64,000 nt of DNA from Pseudomonas sp. Irchel s3b2 (GTDB lineage: Bacteria; Pseudomonadota; Gammaproteobacteria; Pseudomonadales; Pseudomonadaceae), in the NCBI RefSeq assembly GCF_900187445.1, contig NZ_FYEB01000001.1:682001-746000 (forward strand). Reading direction: 5' to 3'. How positions within the stretch are numbered: the first letter of the stretch is position 1; each line of letters opens with the position of its first letter. The position numbers and the translations under genes are program-made. Shown one piece after another: positions 53,453 through 63,692 of the stretch. Under the pieces are notes generated by a model. The model saw only the letters and a program-made list of their open reading frames with translations. It was not told where the DNA came from and did not search any database.

Positions 53453-53882
53453 GCCAGTCACTCCTCTTGTTATTGCCATCGCCCCCCAGCGGAGCGCTTA
53501 CGGGCCAAAGTGGCCAGGTAAGTACAGGTCTGAAATGCATGCGACCTTATGCCGCAGTATAGAAAGGAGTTACCGGCAATAGTGCGAGGGCTTTAGAGCA
53601 AATCGCGCTGTAAACACTCTTGTTAATCGCCGCCGGGTCTGTGCCGAATGACCTCTGTGGCGAGGGAGCTTGCTCCCGCTGGGGCGCGAAGCGGCCCAAA
53701 GACAGCCACCCTGTTGTGTCAGGCAAACCGCGGCGGCAGGTTTTGCGACTGCTGCGCAGCCGAGCGGGAGCAAGCTCCCTCGCCACAGGGGTATGCTCAA
53801 GTCATATAAAGCGCAGGCTTCGCCCCGAAAGGGTTTTTGCGTAAAATGCCGGCCTTTCGTCACACCTCACGGATTTCGCGTC
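53453..53882. other. Intergenic region before ttcA with REP elements
   Basis: Apart from the inverted REP arms at 53656-53787 no gene is evident; frames crossing it are REP translations. The ttcA promoter probably lies in the last ~90 bases. Confidence 0.6.
53656..53787. repeat. REP inverted pair, second type
   Basis: Arms TGTGGCGAGGGAGCTTGCTC... and complement, about 25 bases each and 82 bases apart. Confidence 0.82.
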
Positions 53883-54707
53883 ATGGGCACTCTTACGGTC
53901 AACCAGAACAAACTGCAAAAGCGCCTTCGCCGTCAGGCGGGTGAGGCTGTCGCCGATTTCAACATGATTGAAGACGGCGACAAGGTCATGGTCTGCCTGT
54001 CCGGTGGCAAGGACAGTTACACCATGCTCGATGTGCTGATGCATTTGCAGAAGGTCGCCCCGATCAAGTTCGAGATCGTGGCCGTGAACATGGACCAGAA
54101 GCAGCCAGGCTTTCCCGAGCACGTGCTGCCGGCTTACCTTAAAGAATTGGGCATCGAGTACCACATCGTCGAGAAAGACACCTATTCGGTGGTCAAGGAA
54201 CTGATCCCGGAAGGCAAGACTACCTGCTCGCTGTGCTCGCGCCTGCGTCGCGGCACGCTCTACACCTTTGCCGACGAAATCGGCGCGACCAAAATGGCCC
54301 TTGGTCACCACCGCGACGACATCGTCGAGACGTTCTTCCTGAACATGTTCTTCAACGGTTCGCTCAAGGCCATGCCGCCGAAGCTGCGCGCCGACGACGG
54401 TCGCAACGTGGTGATCCGCCCGCTGGCGTACTGCAACGAAAAAGACATTCAGGCTTACTCGGACTTCAAGCAATTCCCGATCATCCCGTGCAACCTCTGT
54501 GGCTCCCAGGAAAACCTGCAACGCCAGGTGGTTAAAGAGATGCTGCAGGACTGGGAACGCAAGACCCCGGGCCGTACCGAAAGCATTTTCCGCAGCTTGC
54601 AGAACGTGATCCCGTCGCAACTGGCGGACCGTAACCTGTTTGACTTCACCAACCTGCGCATCGATGAGACCGCCGCATCGCGGTTCGTCAACGTAGTAAA
54701 CCTCTGA
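53883..54707 (+). CDS. ttcA: tRNA 2-thiocytidine(32) synthetase TtcA
   Basis: 274 residues. PP-loop ATPase motif [13 protein letters not shown] (about 38-50), and Cys pairs in [12 protein letters not shown] and [13 protein letters not shown], which hold the iron-sulfur cluster in Ttc[20 protein letters not shown] is a family hallmark. It thiolates cytidine-32 of certain tRNAs. The true start is the ATG at 53883; the longer frame reads through REP DNA. Confidence 0.95.
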   Translation: MGTLTVNQNKLQKRLRRQAGEAVADFNMIEDGDKVMVCLSGGKDSYTMLDVLMHLQKVAPIKFEIVAVNMDQKQPGFPEHVLPAYLKELGIEYHIVEKDTYSVVKELIPEGKTTCSLCSRLRRGTLYTFADEIGATKMALGHHRDDIVETFFLNMFFNGSLKAMPPKLRADDGRNVVIRPLAYCNEKDIQAYSDFKQFPIIPCNLCGSQENLQRQVVKEMLQDWERKTPGRTESIFRSLQNVIPSQLADRNLFDFTNLRIDETAASRFVNVVNL

Positions 54708-54774
54708 GCAAGCCCGCTCCCACAGGTTTTATCGCTCGCAGGCGCCGTTTTCATTTCAATCCTCAGGAGAGGGC

Positions 54775-55449
54775 ATGCGCGATTACAAGTGGCTGAACGA
54801 GTACTGCTTGAACCGCTTCGGTTCGGCGGCTGAACTGGAAGCCCATCTGCCCGTTCCCAAGACCCCGGCGCAATTACGCGACATCACTGACGACCGCTAC
54901 CTCTCGACCATGGCGTTGCGGGTGTTCCGCGCCGGGCTCAAGCACAGCCTGGTGGACGCCAAGTGGCCGGCGTTCGAAGAGGTGTTCTTCAAGTTCGACC
55001 CGGAAAAAGTCGTGCTGATGAGCGCCGAGCATCTGGAGCGCTTGATGCAGGACGCGCGGATCATCCGCCACCTGGGCAAGCTCAAGAGCGTGCCGCGCAA
55101 TGCGCAGTTCATTCTGGACGTGGCCCATGAGAAGGGCAGCTTCGGCGCCTTGATCGCCGAATGGCCGGTGACCGATATCGTCGGGTTGTGGACGTACCTG
55201 AAAAAACACGGGCATCAATTGGGCGGGTTATCGGCACCGCGATTCTTGCGGATGGTCGGCAAGGACACCTTCGTGCCGAGCTACGACGTAGTCGCGGCGT
55301 TGAGTGCGCAGAAGATCGTCGACAAGGTGCCGACGAGTCTGAGGGACATGGCCACGGTGCAGAATGCGTTCAACCAATGGCATGAAGAGAGCGGTGGGCG
55401 GCCGATGAGCCAGATTTCGATGATGCTGGCGTATACCGTCAATCATTGA
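54775..55449 (+). CDS. DNA-3-methyladenine glycosylase I-like protein
   Basis: 224 residues, helical, resembling the Tag/HhH-GPD-like glycosylase family (LRVFRAGLKHSLVDAKWPAFEEVFFKFDPEKV, then DARIIRHLGKLKSVPRNAQFI, SAPRFLRMVGKDTFVPSYDVV). It lacks the clear zinc-binding N-terminus of classical Tag. It could remove alkylated bases or act on another substrate. CAGGAGAG precedes the ATG. Confidence 0.75.
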   Translation: MRDYKWLNEYCLNRFGSAAELEAHLPVPKTPAQLRDITDDRYLSTMALRVFRAGLKHSLVDAKWPAFEEVFFKFDPEKVVLMSAEHLERLMQDARIIRHLGKLKSVPRNAQFILDVAHEKGSFGALIAEWPVTDIVGLWTYLKKHGHQLGGLSAPRFLRMVGKDTFVPSYDVVAALSAQKIVDKVPTSLRDMATVQNAFNQWHEESGGRPMSQISMMLAYTVNH

Positions 55450-55464
55450 GACCGCGTCGCGGCC

Positions 55465-55531
55465 TTCGCGGGCAAGCCTCGCTCCTACAAGGGCACCATG
55501 CATACCTGTAGGAGCGAGGCTTGCCCGCGAA
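55465..55531. repeat. REP palindrome pair
   Basis: Same arms as at 36365 and 42548, between the convergent glycosylase and DUF2069 genes. Confidence 0.85.
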
Positions 55532-55540
55532 GGGGGCCTG

Positions 55541-55966
55541 TCAGGCGACGGAGGTTTCGCCCTCGCCAGCCAACTTGCGATTTAACTGATACCGCCACCG
55601 CACATACAGCATTGCCGAGCAGAACACCGCCAGGCTCGCGCCCATCTCCAGTAACCCGAACAGCTGGCGGTTCGGGTCATACGCGGCCAATGCGCCCTTC
55701 ATGAAATACAGGTTCACCACAAAACACATCCACGAATGCCCGCGGGCGCTGCCGACGATCATCCCCGGCGCCAGCAACAGCAGCGGCACCAGTTCGATCA
55801 GCAGAATCACCCACGGCCGCGCGCCATGCAGGTCGGCGAATATCAAGTAGTAGGCGCAGAGCAGCCCCACCAGACCGAAAAAGCACAGCAGGCTGATGAC
55901 GCGCATCAGCCGTACTCGCGGTTCGAGCCATTCGATGGAAGGCAGAATCTTCGGCTTTTTGGCCAT
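55541..55966 (-). CDS. DUF2069 membrane protein
   Basis: 141 residues with four hydrophobic segments (LMRVISLLCFFGLVGLLCAYYL, WVILLIELVPLLLLAPGMIVG, SWMCFVVNLYFMKGALA, MGASLAVFCSAMLYV). DUF2069 proteins often lie beside wrbA, as here. Function unknown. One base separates it from wrbA. Confidence 0.85.
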   Translation of the reverse strand: MAKKPKILPSIEWLEPRVRLMRVISLLCFFGLVGLLCAYYLIFADLHGARPWVILLIELVPLLLLAPGMIVGSARGHSWMCFVVNLYFMKGALAAYDPNRQLFGLLEMGASLAVFCSAMLYVRWRYQLNRKLAGEGETSVA

Positions 55967-55967
55967 G

Positions 55968-56914
<947 letters not shown>

Positions 56915-57028
56915 GTGCGGGTCGCATCTTGCGTAAGGTGGCGGCTATTCTAACTGTGCGGCGCGTAATCCAGAACCTTGGGAGGCGATGGGTCGCAGGT
57001 GCATTCTATTTTTGACAAGGATCGAGAT

Positions 57029-57496
57029 ATGACAAGGCGACTGGCAGCGGCATTGGCGATCTTGGGGGCGTTATTGCTGGGGGGCTGCGGCAACGACTAT
57101 GGGACCGACCAGAACGGTCACAAAATCGCCGCCGAACGTCTGGATAAACAATGGCTGGTGCTCAATTACTGGGCTGAATGGTGCGGCCCGTGCCGTACCG
57201 AAATCCCGGAGTTGAACGTGCTGGCCGAGCAGCTCAAAGGCAAGAAGATCGGCGTGTTCGGGGTCAACTTCGACAATGTGCAGGGCGAAGAGCTGAAAAG
57301 CGCCAGCGAGAAACTGGGAATCAAGTTCACCGTGTTGGCCCAGGACCCGGCCGACCTTTTCGAATTGCCGCGCAGTGAAGCACTGCCGGTGACTTATATC
57401 ATCGATAACAAGGGCAAGGTGCGGGAACAGTTGATGGGGGAGCAGACGGCGGCGGGGGTGATGGCGAAGCTTGAGGCGCTGCAGGCCAGGAATTGA
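57029..57496 (+). CDS. TlpA-like thioredoxin-fold lipoprotein
   Basis: 155 residues. A lipoprotein signal with lipobox LLGGC (Cys about 20) anchors it to a membrane. The redoxin domain has YWAEWCGPCRTEIPEL (CxxC active site), IGVFGVNFDNVQ and the cis-Pro region ALPVTYIID. It probably reduces periplasmic disulfides. Partner unknown. The ATG at 57029 is preceded by AAGGATCGAG. Confidence 0.87.
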   Translation: MTRRLAAALAILGALLLGGCGNDYGTDQNGHKIAAERLDKQWLVLNYWAEWCGPCRTEIPELNVLAEQLKGKKIGVFGVNFDNVQGEELKSASEKLGIKFTVLAQDPADLFELPRSEALPVTYIIDNKGKVREQLMGEQTAAGVMAKLEALQARN

Positions 57497-57517
57497 TCAT
57501 GTAGGAGCGGGCTTATT

Positions 57518-57620
57518 GATCGTTCCCACGCGGAGCGTGGGAATGCCGCCCGGGACGCTCCGCGTCCCTGTGACGCAGAGCGTCACTAGATGCATTCCCA
57601 CGCAGAGCGTGGGAACGATC
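57518..57620. repeat. Composite GATCGTTCCCACGC repeat
   Basis: Outer GATCGTTCCCACGC and GCGTGGGAACGATC arms with internal GACGCTCCGCGTC and GACGCAGAGCGTC. Confidence 0.8.
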
Positions 57621-57640
57621 AGTCGATCGGTGCGAGAGGA

Positions 57641-58045
57641 TCAACCCTCTTCGAGCCACCAACGCAATGGCTTGCCTTGTGCCGGCCAGAAGCGCATCTG
57701 GTCGATCGGTGAAACGTCCCAGCGCTGCACGTTTTCCAGCGCCTGCAGGAAGCGTTTTTCCTGTTCCATCAACGCCGGCGCACACATTTTGCGGGTGCTG
57801 CCGATCTTGCCGAAGCTCAGCTTGTCGCCTTCCAGGGCATACGGCGCGAACCAGTGGTTGCAGCCGCCATTGCCATACGCCCGACCGTCTTCATCGAGGG
57901 TGATGGTCAGATGGCTGTAGTCCATCAGCGGACGCTCGCCGATCCATTCCAGAATGTAGCTGCGGTTTTGTTGCAATTGCACCGGTTCGGCGGCGCAGCC
58001 CAACAGACTGGCGCCAGCCATGGCGGTCAGAGCAAGGCGTTTCAT
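57641..58045 (-). CDS. META/HslJ-like lipoprotein
   Basis: 134 residues. A lipobox LLGC near residue 17 follows a short signal. The body has the META-domain pattern: GNGGCNHWFAPYALEGDKLSFGKIGSTRKMC and FLQALENVQRWD. HslJ-type proteins are linked to heat or novobiocin resistance. The start overlaps the stop of the upstream gene by one base. Confidence 0.82.
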   Translation of the reverse strand: MKRLALTAMAGASLLGCAAEPVQLQQNRSYILEWIGERPLMDYSHLTITLDEDGRAYGNGGCNHWFAPYALEGDKLSFGKIGSTRKMCAPALMEQEKRFLQALENVQRWDVSPIDQMRFWPAQGKPLRWWLEEG

Positions 58046-58479
58046 CACGCAGGCTCCTGGCACTTCTTGCACTGGTGCTTGTCACCGAGTGTGGCCCAGC
58101 CCAGCTCGGCAATCCGTGCGGTGGCCGCCGGTTTTTCGGCCTTGTTGCCCAGCTTGGCGTCGACCGCGAACTCGAAGCTCAGCTCTTTGGCGCAGCTGTC
58201 GCAGTTGACTTTCCAGGTGTGGATCGCCAGTTCGCCGAACACCGGACCACTGGCCACCGCGACCCATTGGCCCGGCGGGTTGATCAGATGGCGAACCGTT
58301 TCGACGGTCAGGCGCATGGACAAGTCCTTGCTGCCTTTAAGGGTCACTACCAGCACGTCGTTATTACGAATCGAGCCGCCGTTACCGGTGACTTGATAAC
58401 GCCCCGGCACGAGGGCGCGGCATTCGGTGAGGGTGTGTTGCGGGTTCATCAGGCTGTAGCGGAAATCGTGTTCGACCAT
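58045..58479 (-). CDS. Unknown protein with two CxxC pairs
   Basis: 144 residues, no signal peptide or membrane segment. Two pairs, CDSC (about 98-101) and CKKC near the C-terminus, could bind a metal. The N-terminal part (RYQVTGNGGSIRNNDVLVVTLKG) is beta-rich. The ATG at 58479 follows GGAGG. It is coupled to the META-domain gene. No family recognised. Confidence 0.7.
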   Translation of the reverse strand: MVEHDFRYSLMNPQHTLTECRALVPGRYQVTGNGGSIRNNDVLVVTLKGSKDLSMRLTVETVRHLINPPGQWVAVASGPVFGELAIHTWKVNCDSCAKELSFEFAVDAKLGNKAEKPAATARIAELGWATLGDKHQCKKCQEPA

Positions 58480-58556
58480 GGGTCCTCCAAATATGCGCGA
58501 TATGCTAGCACGGGCATGAACGCAGCATGGCGCGGGCATGTGACCTTCGATCTGGT

Positions 58557-59549
58557 TCAGTTGCCCTCGACCTGATTGCGTGGCGAACCGGCCGCCCAGG
58601 CCGCGATGTTCTGCAAGGTGGTCCTGGCAATCGCGCCCAGGGCTTCGCGGGTGAGGAAGGCCTGGTGCGCAGTAATGATGACATTCGGAAAGGTCAGCAG
58701 GCGCGCCAGCACATCGTCCTGCAGTGGCAGGTCGGAGCGATCCTCGAAGAACAACTGCGCCTCCTCTTCATAAACGTCCAGCCCCAGATAGCCCAATTGG
58801 CCGTCCTTCAGCGCATCGATCAGCGCCGGCGTGTCCACCAGACCGCCGCGCCCGGTGTTGATCAACATGGCGCCGGGCTGCATGTGCGCCAGTGACTCGC
58901 TGTTGATCAAATGTTTGCTCTGCTCGTTGAGCGGGCAATGCAGGCTGATGATCTGCGACTCGGCCAGCAGTTGCGGCAAGCTGAGGTAACGCGCGCCGAG
59001 CGCTTCGACCTGCGGGTTCGGGTAAGGATCACAGGCCAGCAACCGGCAGCCGAAGCCATTCATGATTTTCGCGAAGGTCGCGCCGATCTGCCCGGTGCCG
59101 ACGACGCCGACGGTTTTGCCCACCAGGTCGAAACCGGTCAGCCCGTGCAGGCTGAAATCCCCCTCGCGCGTACGGTTGTAGGCTCGGTGCAGGCGGCGGT
59201 TGAGCGCCAGGATCAGCGCCACCGCGTGTTCGGCGACAGCGTGAGGCGAGTAGGCCGGAACCCGCACAATCGCCAACCCCAGACGCTTCGCCACCGCCAG
59301 ATCGACGTGGTTGTAACCGGCCGAGCGCAGGGCAATCAAGCGTGTGCCGCCCGCGGCCAGACGTTCGAGGACCGGAGCGCTGAGGTCATCATTGATGAAG
59401 GCACAGACCACTTCGTGATGCTCCGCCAGCGCCGCCGTGTCGAGGCTCAGTCGCGTCGACTGAAAGTGCAGCTCGATGCCGGCGGGCAGGTCTGCGCTCA
59501 GAAAACTGTCGCGGTCGTAGGTCTGGCTGCTGAAAAGAATCGTGCGCAT
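58557..59549 (-). CDS. ldhA: D-lactate dehydrogenase (2-hydroxyacid dehydrogenase)
   Basis: 330 residues. The Rossmann domain has GKTVGVVGTGQIGATFAKIM (GxGxxG) and the catalytic residues are Arg in IALRSAGYNHVD, Glu in DVYEEEAQLF and His in ITAHQAFLT. LINTGRGGLVDT is typical. It interconverts pyruvate and D-lactate with NADH. GGAGGAC precedes the ATG. ldhA next to gacS matches other Pseudomonas as I recall them. Confidence 0.93.
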   Translation of the reverse strand: MRTILFSSQTYDRDSFLSADLPAGIELHFQSTRLSLDTAALAEHHEVVCAFINDDLSAPVLERLAAGGTRLIALRSAGYNHVDLAVAKRLGLAIVRVPAYSPHAVAEHAVALILALNRRLHRAYNRTREGDFSLHGLTGFDLVGKTVGVVGTGQIGATFAKIMNGFGCRLLACDPYPNPQVEALGARYLSLPQLLAESQIISLHCPLNEQSKHLINSESLAHMQPGAMLINTGRGGLVDTPALIDALKDGQLGYLGLDVYEEEAQLFFEDRSDLPLQDDVLARLLTFPNVIITAHQAFLTREALGAIARTTLQNIAAWAAGSPRNQVEGN

Positions 59550-59623
59550 GCTGTCCTCCTGGAAGTCTCAAGCCGGAATGCGATGAGCTTAGCCTTCAAG
59601 GCGCCCAGCGTTATTGCGCTGCA

Positions 59624-62374
59624 TCAGGCATTGATACGCGCATGGGCCGCCAGGCGATTGATGGCGCGTTCGAGTTCTTCCAGCGCGCCGGAGGCTTTGG
59701 GGTCCTGTTGCTTGAGCAGGGTTTCACTACGCTGGCAGGCGGCGCGCAGTTGCGGGACGCCGCAATAACGGGTTGCTCCATGCAGGCGATGGACTCGCTC
59801 GATCAGGGCATTCTGGTCGTTGGCTTCACGGGCGACGCGGATGGCCTCGCGGTCGGCCTCCAAGGACGCCAGCAGCATTGCCAGCATGTCCGCCGCCAGA
59901 TCGGCCTTGCCGGCCGCCAGGCGCAGCCCTTCTTCGTGATCGAGCACCTGCAATTCATGGCTGCTGTTGCTTTCGCTGGAGCGCTCCGGCCCCAGATTAC
60001 GCAACGCCAGGCCGCTCCATTTCAACACCACCTGCGCCAGTTGCCGTTCGCTGATGGGTTTGGTCAGGTAGTCGTCCATGCCGCTTTGCAGCAACGCGCG
60101 TTTTTCGTTGGCCATCGCGTGGGCGGTAAGGGCGACGATCGGCAGTGGCGTGCAATGTCGTTCGCTTTCCCACTGGCGAATGGCTTCGGTGCTCTGGCGA
60201 CCATCCATGCCGGGCATCTGCACGTCCATCAGCACCAGGTCGAAGGTCTCGTTCTGCACGGCCTTGACCGCGGCGTAACCGCTTTCCACCGCGAGCACCT
60301 TGGCGCCCATGTCTTCGAGCAGGGTTTGCACCAGCAGCAAGTTGGCCGGGTTGTCATCGACGCAAAGGACTTTCGGCGCGCGGCTGGAGACCGGCTCGCC
60401 GGGATCGCTGCGTTGCTGGCGCGGGTTGACCAGATCCGACAAGGCCCGACGCAGTTTGCGTGTACAGGCCGGTTTGGACTGCAGCTGGCTGTGGGGGTTG
60501 GGCACCGAGAGGTGGAACAACGTCAGCTCGGTGGTCGGGCACAGCACCAACACTCGGCAGCCCAGGTGTTCAAGGTCCCAGATATGTTGGTTGAGGCGCT
60601 CCGGCGGCATGTCGTTGCTGGTGATGCCGAGCACTGCCAGGCCGATTGCCTGATCGGTCTGATGGGCGCCGGTCACGCCATTGGCCAGGCTTTCCAGGGT
60701 ATTGAACGGCGTGACGGCCAGGCCGCAGTCTTCCAGTTGATGCTGCAATGCCTGACGGGCCAGCTCATGGTTTTCCAGAACCGCCACCCGATGCCCGAGC
60801 AGCGGTGGGCCGGGCAAGTCTTCGGCGTCGTCGCGGGTTTTGGGCAGGCTCAGGCTGATCCAGAATTCCGAGCCTTCGCCCGGTGTGCTGTCGACGCCGA
60901 TCTCGCCGCCCATCTGTTCGATCAGGCGTTTGGAAATAACCAGCCCCAGGCCGGTGCCACCCGGTTGCCGGGACAGTGAGTTATCGGCTTGGCTGAAAGC
61001 CTGGAACAAGGCGCGTACGTCCTGATTCGACAGACCGATGCCGGTGTCCTGAATGCTGATGCGCAGTTGCACGCTGTCTTCATGCTCTTCTTCGAGCATG
61101 GCCCGGGCAACGATAGTGCCTTCGCGGGTGAACTTGATCGCATTGCTCACAAGGTTGGTAAGGATCTGCTTGAGTCGCAGCGGATCGCCCACCAACGACA
61201 GTGGCGTATCGCGATAAACCAGGCTCACCAGCTCAAGTTCTTTGGCGTGAGCGGCCGGAGCGAGGATGTTCAAGGTGTCTTGCAGCAGGTCGCGCAGGTT
61301 GAACGGAATATGGTCGAGCACCAGTTTGCCGGCCTCGATTTTCGAGAAGTCGAGAATCTCGTTGATGATCCCCAGCAAGCTGTCGGCGGATTTTTCGATG
61401 GTGCCCAGGTAATCGAGCTGGCGCGGGGTCAATTCGCTTTTTTGCAACAGATGCGTGAAGCCGAGAATGCCGTTGAGCGGTGTGCGGATTTCATGGCTCA
61501 TGTTGGCCAGGAACTCGGATTTGATCCGGCTCGCTTCCAGAGCTTCCTTGCGCGCCAGGTCCAGCTCGATGTTCTGGATTTCGATGGTTTCCAGGTTCTG
61601 ACGCACATCTTCGGTGGCCTGGTCGACGCTGTTTTGCAGTTCTTCCTGAGCGTTCTGCAGGGTTCCGGCCATGCGGTTGATGCCGGACGCCAGTTCATCC
61701 AGCTCCTGGCTGCCGAGGGGCGGCAGGCGGGTTTCCAGATGACCGTCCTTAAGCTGCGCCACGGCTTGTTTGATCTGGCTCAACGGCCGGTTGATGGTCC
61801 GGCCCATGCGCAACGCCAACAGCGCCGCACCGGCCAACCCTCCGCCGATCAGCAGCAGGCTGGCGAACAGGCTGCGGTAACCGCGAAGCAACATGCCGTT
61901 GTGGGATAGCTCGAGTTCGACCCAACCCAATAGACGGTCGGCTTCATCGGGGATCGGATCGCCGGCCAGGTTGCGGTGCTTGCCGAACACCGGCAGCAGG
62001 TAACGCGTGGCGTCATTGCCACTGCGGCGCAACAGCTGCGAACCGTCGCCCAAAGGGGCCTGATTGAGCATGGTCGGGCCCGCGTGGGCCAGCGGTGTGC
62101 GGTCGGCGGCGAGGAAGGTCACCGCGCGTACGTCGGTTTGTTCCAGGAACTGGGTGGCGATGCGTTCCAGCAGCTCGTCGTCTTTGCGACCCATCGCCGG
62201 GGCCACCAGCGGCGCCAATTGTTCGGCAATCATTTCGCCGCGCTGCATGAGTTGGGATTGCAGGTCCGATTGCTGCATCCAGGTGAAATAGCCGCCCAGA
62301 ACCAGCGCCATCAGGGTGGTCGGCAACAGGGTCAGCAACAGCACGCGGCCTTTAATTCCCAGTTTCTTGAGCAC
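59624..62374 (-). CDS. gacS: Hybrid sensor kinase GacS
   Basis: 916 residues, the known length of P. fluorescens GacS. Membrane helices at about 12-32 and 165-185 flank a periplasmic domain. HAMP, then H-box [17 protein letters not shown]-box [12 protein letters not shown]1 QDTGIGLS and G2 [12 protein letters not shown] degenerate central receiver, a true receiver ([11 protein letters not shown], phospho-Asp in [13 protein letters not shown], Lys in LTKPIS) and a C-terminal Hpt ([14 protein letters not shown]) complete the phosphorelay. It activates GacA and, through Rsm small RNAs, secondary metabolism and biofilm. The GTG at 62374 has AGGAGAG before it. Confidence 0.96.
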   Translation of the reverse strand: MLKKLGIKGRVLLLTLLPTTLMALVLGGYFTWMQQSDLQSQLMQRGEMIAEQLAPLVAPAMGRKDDELLERIATQFLEQTDVRAVTFLAADRTPLAHAGPTMLNQAPLGDGSQLLRRSGNDATRYLLPVFGKHRNLAGDPIPDEADRLLGWVELELSHNGMLLRGYRSLFASLLLIGGGLAGAALLALRMGRTINRPLSQIKQAVAQLKDGHLETRLPPLGSQELDELASGINRMAGTLQNAQEELQNSVDQATEDVRQNLETIEIQNIELDLARKEALEASRIKSEFLANMSHEIRTPLNGILGFTHLLQKSELTPRQLDYLGTIEKSADSLLGIINEILDFSKIEAGKLVLDHIPFNLRDLLQDTLNILAPAAHAKELELVSLVYRDTPLSLVGDPLRLKQILTNLVSNAIKFTREGTIVARAMLEEEHEDSVQLRISIQDTGIGLSNQDVRALFQAFSQADNSLSRQPGGTGLGLVISKRLIEQMGGEIGVDSTPGEGSEFWISLSLPKTRDDAEDLPGPPLLGHRVAVLENHELARQALQHQLEDCGLAVTPFNTLESLANGVTGAHQTDQAIGLAVLGITSNDMPPERLNQHIWDLEHLGCRVLVLCPTTELTLFHLSVPNPHSQLQSKPACTRKLRRALSDLVNPRQQRSDPGEPVSSRAPKVLCVDDNPANLLLVQTLLEDMGAKVLAVESGYAAVKAVQNETFDLVLMDVQMPGMDGRQSTEAIRQWESERHCTPLPIVALTAHAMANEKRALLQSGMDDYLTKPISERQLAQVVLKWSGLALRNLGPERSSESNSSHELQVLDHEEGLRLAAGKADLAADMLAMLLASLEADREAIRVAREANDQNALIERVHRLHGATRYCGVPQLRAACQRSETLLKQQDPKASGALEELERAINRLAAHARINA

Positions 62375-62589
62375 GCATCTCTCCTGCATCCAGCTGTTTA
62401 TTGACCTGCACATGCGTCCGGCACGCGCCACCTGCGCAGTGTAGCGACTTGCAGGCGGGCAATCTTTGTAAAATTGATGTCGTCATTCGTCGGCCAGTTC
62501 CGCGCTTTAGTCTTGGGGGACCAACCTTGGGTTGCCCCTGGCGAGGCAATCTTGAATTATCGGCAACTGAGAATTATTTGCAGATACTT

Positions 62590-63309
62590 ATGACTCCCAT
62601 CTCTGTTGGTCATCCCCGCATCCTGTCCATTGAAGACGATCTGGTGCTCGGTGCTTATGTCCATGAGCATCTGGGACGCTGCGGTTTTCAGGTCACCTGG
62701 TGCCAGAACGGCCAGGAAGGGTTGGCCATTGCGCGCCGGCAAGCCTTCGATGTGGTGTTGATGGATATTCTGCTGCCGGGGCTGGATGGCCTGGCGGTGC
62801 TGACCCAACTGCGTCAGAGCCATTCCACGCCGGTGGTGCTGATGTCGGCGTTGGGCGCCGAGGCAGATCGCATCAGTGGCTTTCGCCTCGGCGCCGACGA
62901 TTATCTGCCCAAACCGTTCAGTATGGCCGAGCTGCGGGTGCGCATCGAGGCGATCCTGCGGCGGGTGGCGCTCGACCGGCCGGCACTGGCACCGCTTGCC
63001 CCAGCGATGGACAGCCTGCGTTTCGACGATGAACTATGCGAGATATTTTTTGGCGAACATGCGGCCGGCCTGACCCGCAGCGAATATCGGTTGCTGGATA
63101 CATTGAATCGCAACGGTGATGAAGTACTGAGCAAGGCGTTCCTTTATCAGCAGGTGTTACAGCGCGGTTATGCGCCCCATGACCGCAGCCTCGACATGCA
63201 CATCAGCCAGATCCGCCGCAAGCTCAAGGCCATCGGTTACACCGAGCGTGAAGTGCGTACGGTCTGGGGCAAGGGGTATGTTTTGAGTGCGGCCGATGAA
63301 ATGGTCTGA
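62590..63309 (+). CDS. OmpR-family response regulator (PirR-like)
   Basis: 239 residues. Receiver with IEDD (about 14-17), phospho-Asp in VVLMDILLPGLDG, Ser in MSALG, Lys in DDYLPKPFS. The winged helix ends with LDMHISQIRRKLKAIG, VRTVWGKGYVL. Its place beside gacS corresponds to PirR, which in P. aeruginosa controls a siderophore receptor with PirS. The frame's upstream extension is not needed; the ATG at 62590 gives the family start. Confidence 0.85.
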   Translation: MTPISVGHPRILSIEDDLVLGAYVHEHLGRCGFQVTWCQNGQEGLAIARRQAFDVVLMDILLPGLDGLAVLTQLRQSHSTPVVLMSALGAEADRISGFRLGADDYLPKPFSMAELRVRIEAILRRVALDRPALAPLAPAMDSLRFDDELCEIFFGEHAAGLTRSEYRLLDTLNRNGDEVLSKAFLYQQVLQRGYAPHDRSLDMHISQIRRKLKAIGYTEREVRTVWGKGYVLSAADEMV

Positions 63310-63310
63310 C

Positions 63311-63394
63311 GTGCCGGGCAGGCATTCACTGTTCTGGAAACTGGCTTGCTTGTTGGTGGCGTTCTGTCTGCTGATGATCTGGTTGAGCTGGTGA
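63311..63394 (+). pseudogene. Truncated sensor kinase (PirS-like N-terminus)
   Basis: One base after the regulator stop, a GTG opens 27 codons: a short polar start and one membrane helix (LFWKLACLLVAFCLLMIWLS), then TGA. This is the usual first helix of a histidine kinase, but no periplasmic, HAMP or kinase domain follows in any frame before AT-rich DNA begins. The kinase of the pair therefore seems to be lost or separated. Confidence 0.6.
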
Positions 63395-63692
63395 CTGAGT
63401 TTTAAGGGTGAATAGGTATGCGTTTTGCGCGCATTTACGCTGTAATAACGGTGGATGGGATAAATAAGAATGCTTTGATAGCTTGTGAAGGTTCAAAGCT
63501 TTTAATTGTTTTGAGCACCTATAAACCACACATGGCAAAAAAAACGATGTGGGCATTTAGCGCGAGATAGTTGGGGAACAGTTCCACGGCAGCAAGGCCT
63601 CGAGTTTTTCTACCTAAATAGCTTGCGGTAGGCGCTCAAGTACATGGCCTATCATCGTTTGTCAGTCGGTCATGAAAATTTCTATGCAGTGC
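63395..63692. other. AT-rich stretch beyond the truncated kinase
   Basis: Base composition drops sharply after about 63395 compared with gacS and the regulator. Short frames here are not convincing. Probably the start of inserted foreign DNA. Confidence 0.5.

Noticed and set aside
59642..60979. A 445-codon + strand frame over gacS
   Set aside because: Shadow of gacS; the opposite strand has complete receiver and Hpt motifs.
63326..63556. A 76-codon minus-strand gene over the truncated kinase
   Set aside because: No start signal, overlaps the kinase remnant, and no recognisable sequence.
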